64,000 bases of DNA from Muribaculaceae bacterium (lineage in GTDB: Bacteria; Bacteroidota; Bacteroidia; Bacteroidales; Muribaculaceae), in NCBI GenBank assembly GCA_014867205.1, contig WGUO01000014.1, positions 26,118 through 90,117 on the forward strand. Reading direction: 5' to 3'. Under the pieces are notes generated by a model that made no database searches, had not been told where the DNA came from, and saw nothing but the letters and a program-made list of their open reading frames with translations. The position numbers and the translations under genes were made by a program. Positions 62,147 through 64,000 of the stretch are shown in pieces (positions within the stretch are counted from its first letter, which is position 1; the number at the start of each line of letters is the position of its first letter).

Positions 62147-62593
62147 CTAACTGCGCCCCGTGTGGCCGAACGCACCATCCTCCCGGGCCGTCCGGTCAAG
62201 CTCGCTCACCGGCTCCCAAGTCACGTGCGAATACTGCTTGATCACCATCTGACAGATGCGGTCTCCGTCGTTGACCGTAAAATCATCCTGCCCCAGATTT
62301 ATCAATATTATGCCTATCTCCCCCCGATAGTCGGCATCGACAGTGCCGGGAGTGTTGGCCACAGATATGCCATACTTGAGTGCGAGGCCGCTGCGGGGCC
62401 TTATCTGGCACTCATAGCCCGAGGGCAACTGCATATAGAGGCCGGTGCCTATCAGCGCCCGCTGCATAGGCTTAAGCGTCACCGGGCCATCCGGAAGAAA
62501 TGCGCGCAAATCCATTCCAGCCGCCTCAAATGTCTCGTATTCAGGCAGCGCGTGGTGACTCTTGTTAATTATCTTTACCTTGACTCTGTCCAT
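62147..62593 (-). CDS. dut: dUTP diphosphatase
   Basis: A 148-aa trimeric dUTPase that hydrolyses dUTP to dUMP, keeping uracil out of DNA. The five family motifs appear in order: AAGMDLRAF, IRPRSGLALKYG, GTVDADYRGEI, DGDRICQMVI and the glycine-rich C-terminal DGAFGHTGRS. Length is standard. It is the first gene of the minus-strand operon with the TPR, DUF4292, EnvC-like and GNAT genes, an order also common in related genomes (general knowledge). Confidence 0.95.
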   Translation of the reverse strand: MDRVKVKIINKSHHALPEYETFEAAGMDLRAFLPDGPVTLKPMQRALIGTGLYMQLPSGYECQIRPRSGLALKYGISVANTPGTVDADYRGEIGIILINLGQDDFTVNDGDRICQMVIKQYSHVTWEPVSELDRTAREDGAFGHTGRS

Positions 62594-62705
62594 ATTAATC
62601 TATAATCATTCTTAACCCCCTCGACACGGGTTCTCCTCCCCGCGCAAGTCCTATATAGCCTACATTAGTCTTAACAAACGCACGGCCTCTAAATATTGGG
62701 AACTA

Positions 62706-62748
62706 TAAAAAAATATGGCTGTCCCTTGCGAAGACAGCCAATATTTTT
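62706..62748 (-). terminator. Intrinsic terminator of the ferredoxin gene
   Basis: Stem TGGCTGTC / GACAGCCA (62716-62723 / 62733-62740) extended by AT pairs, then TATTTTTTTATAG on the minus strand. Confidence 0.8.
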
Positions 62749-62762
62749 CGCTATTCCAAAGT

Positions 62763-62930
62763 TTAGCCCTCCTCGATAGCGTCGTTCGGGCAAACAGATG
62801 CGCAGCTGCCGCAGCTGATGCAAGTGTCGGGATCGATATGATAGATATCACCCTCAGAGATTGCCTCTACGGGGCATACTGACTGGCATGTGCCACATGC
62901 GATACATCTGTCTGTAATTACGTAAGCCAT
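62763..62930 (-). CDS. 2[4Fe-4S] ferredoxin
   Basis: A 55-aa bacterial-type ferredoxin with two complete cluster motifs, CIACGTCQSVCP and CISCGSCASVCP, spaced as in clostridial ferredoxins. It carries electrons at low potential for anaerobic metabolism. The open frame reaches 62972, but the ATG at 62930 gives the canonical MAYVI start, and the promoter -7 box is at 62979-62972. It is a single-gene unit closed by a terminator. Confidence 0.95.
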   Translation of the reverse strand: MAYVITDRCIACGTCQSVCPVEAISEGDIYHIDPDTCISCGSCASVCPNDAIEEG

Positions 62931-62971
62931 GATTTTTCTGTTTAAAATTTGTGATTTTTCTGATATTTCCA

Positions 62972-62979
62972 CAAAATTA
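62972..62979 (-). promoter_or_regulatory. Promoter of the ferredoxin gene, TAATTTTG
   Basis: Minus-strand -7 box, 41 bp before the ATG. Confidence 0.6.
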
Positions 62980-63033
62980 AGTCTATTTCTTGATTCTTAC
63001 AACAACTTAGACCATTTTATTTATACTTTTTTC

Positions 63034-63041
63034 TATATTTG
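63034..63041 (+). promoter_or_regulatory. Promoter of the glycosyltransferase gene, TATATTTG
   Basis: Plus-strand -7 box, 18 bp before the ATG. Confidence 0.65.
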
Positions 63042-63059
63042 CATAAAAATTTCTAAGAT

Positions 63060-63803
63060 ATGGACCACGAACCTTTGATTTCAATCATCACAATTACCTA
63101 TAACGCGGCGTCAACAATCGAACCGACATTAATGTCGGTCGCCTCTCAGACTTGGCGCGGGTTCGAACATATCATCGTAGACGGAGCCTCATCAGATGAT
63201 ACACTCACTCTGGCACGCAGGTATCCGGAACTGCGCATACTCAGCGAGCGAGACGGCGGACTCTACGATGCCATGAACAAGGGTATTGACCTGGCTCGCG
63301 GGAAATACCTCCTTTTCCTGAACTCAGGCGACGCTTTCCACTCCAACGACTCACTTGCAGCTTACGCCGAGCGGGCATTGAAGGGTGACGACATTATATA
63401 TGCCGACACAGTCATAGTCAATTCCGCAAGACACATAATAGCACCGAGACATCTCTCGGCGCCGCAGAACCTTACATTTGACTCGTTTGCCAAAGGTATG
63501 CTGATTTGCCATCAGGCCTTCATGGTGCGAAAGGATCTGGCCCCGAAATATGACCTGCAATATCGGTTTTCGGCCGATTATGACTGGACGGTAAAGTGTA
63601 TTCTGAACTCAGACCCGAGACGCAACACAAACCTCGGCATAATCGCCATAGACTACCTCTCCGACGGCCTTACAGATAAGAACAAGTTGAAGTCGCTGCG
63701 CGAGCGCTACCGCATCATGACACACCACTACGGAGCAGTGCGCACACTTGCCAACCACATCACCTTCATCTTCCGCGCCCTGGCCCGCAAACTCCGCCCC
63801 TAA
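63060..63803 (+). CDS. Family 2 glycosyltransferase
   Basis: A 247-aa GT-A fold enzyme. ISIITITYNAASTIEPTLMSVASQT opens the protein, followed by HIIVDGASSDDT with the nucleotide-binding Asp, ERDGGLYDAMNKGIDLARG and FLNSGDAF holding the metal-binding D-x-D-like Asp. It transfers a sugar from a nucleotide sugar; donor and acceptor are not readable. It is likely cytoplasmic and may act with the flippase at 55176 or a glycan locus to the right of the window. Immediately downstream is a long inverted repeat. Confidence 0.88.
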   Translation: MDHEPLISIITITYNAASTIEPTLMSVASQTWRGFEHIIVDGASSDDTLTLARRYPELRILSERDGGLYDAMNKGIDLARGKYLLFLNSGDAFHSNDSLAAYAERALKGDDIIYADTVIVNSARHIIAPRHLSAPQNLTFDSFAKGMLICHQAFMVRKDLAPKYDLQYRFSADYDWTVKCILNSDPRRNTNLGIIAIDYLSDGLTDKNKLKSLRERYRIMTHHYGAVRTLANHITFIFRALARKLRP

Positions 63804-63859
63804 AAGTGCCGCCAGCCTCGCGCCCGGACTGCCGCGAAGTCGAGCAACCGGACTGCACA

Positions 63860-63969
63860 TTGCTCCCTTCAGTCGCAACACTCGACATGGGAGAGTAAAA
63901 GTATAATTTAATTCCCACCCTTAGCTCCGCGTGCCGTCCCATGTCGAGTGTTGCGACTGCAGGGAGCAA
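63860..63969. repeat. 33-bp inverted repeat around a 44-bp AT-rich segment
   Basis: Left arm 63860-63892 and right arm 63937-63969 are inverted copies with one mismatch (TCCCATGTCGAGTGTTGCG and onward). The centre contains GAGTAAAAGTATAATTTAATT. The 13-mer GCCGTCCCATGTC from 63933 recurs at 63986-63998, so more of the structure may lie beyond the window edge. Confidence 0.8.
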
Positions 63970-64000
63970 AGGAACTGTCCAGCTCGCCGTCCCATGTCCA

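Overview
The window reads as chromosome of a Bacteroidales bacterium, most likely a gut Muribaculaceae-type (S24-7) organism. Evidence seen directly: many genes are preceded by the Bacteroidetes promoter form TTTG - 19/20 bp - TAnnTTTG; recognisable Shine-Dalgarno sites are scarce; genes end in GC-rich stem-loops; and the gene content (BspA-like leucine-rich repeat surface proteins with type IX-like C-terminal tails, TPR-membrane-AraC regulators, DUF4143 ATPases, DUF2851, DUF3467, DUF4292) is typical of that order. The genus is inference. I see no rRNA, tRNA, CRISPR array or insertion sequence.

Layout. 0-6 kb: the end of secA, then aspartate ammonia-lyase divergent from a C4-dicarboxylate transporter, a periplasmic L-asparaginase and an outer-membrane porin. 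Together these would take asparagine to aspartate to fumarate and exchange C4 acids. 6-9.5 kb: a UbiA-type prenyltransferase with a HAD phosphatase, and a secreted C69 dipeptidase. 9.5-14 kb (minus): acyl-CoA ligase, iron alcohol dehydrogenase, HIT protein, GreA. 14-18.3 kb: two secreted proteins and a TPR-TM-AraC regulator. 18.5-20.5 kb: SufE and a peptide transporter. 20.5-25.8 kb: an AT-richer accessory block with two AAA/DUF4143 ATPases, each next to its own tandem repeat array, one copy of a dispersed hairpin element, and an unknown two- or three-gene membrane operon. 25.8-32 kb: lipoprotein, MBL hydrolase, RsmI-like and RsmF-like methyltransferases, and copper ATPase CopA. 32-33 kb: a zeta-toxin cassette bracketed by a perfect 166-bp duplication of the copA 3' end. 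33-43.8 kb: large LRR surface proteins, a second dispersed element and a second TPR-TM-AraC regulator. 44-54.5 kb: housekeeping genes (HMA protein, TcdA, LolD, DUF3467, CysS, IspG, PAP2, RluA, RecO, rubrerythrin, DUF2851). 55-64 kb: flippase, an envelope operon (dut, TPR, DUF4292, EnvC-like, GNAT), ferredoxin, a family 2 glycosyltransferase, and a long inverted repeat at the right edge.

The signals most worth following are: (1) three copies of a compact promoter-to-terminator unit of about 70-80 nt sharing a 5' box, at 6.1, 53.0 and 54.85 kb, which look like a paralogous small-RNA family; (2) the zeta-toxin cassette inserted in copA with an exact copy of the gene tail; (3) a dispersed element of about 180 bp with three hairpins, whose central 18-nt loop lies in opposite orientation in its two copies; (4) tandem repeat arrays at the starts of both DUF4143 ATPase genes; and (5) a greA leader holding an early terminator.
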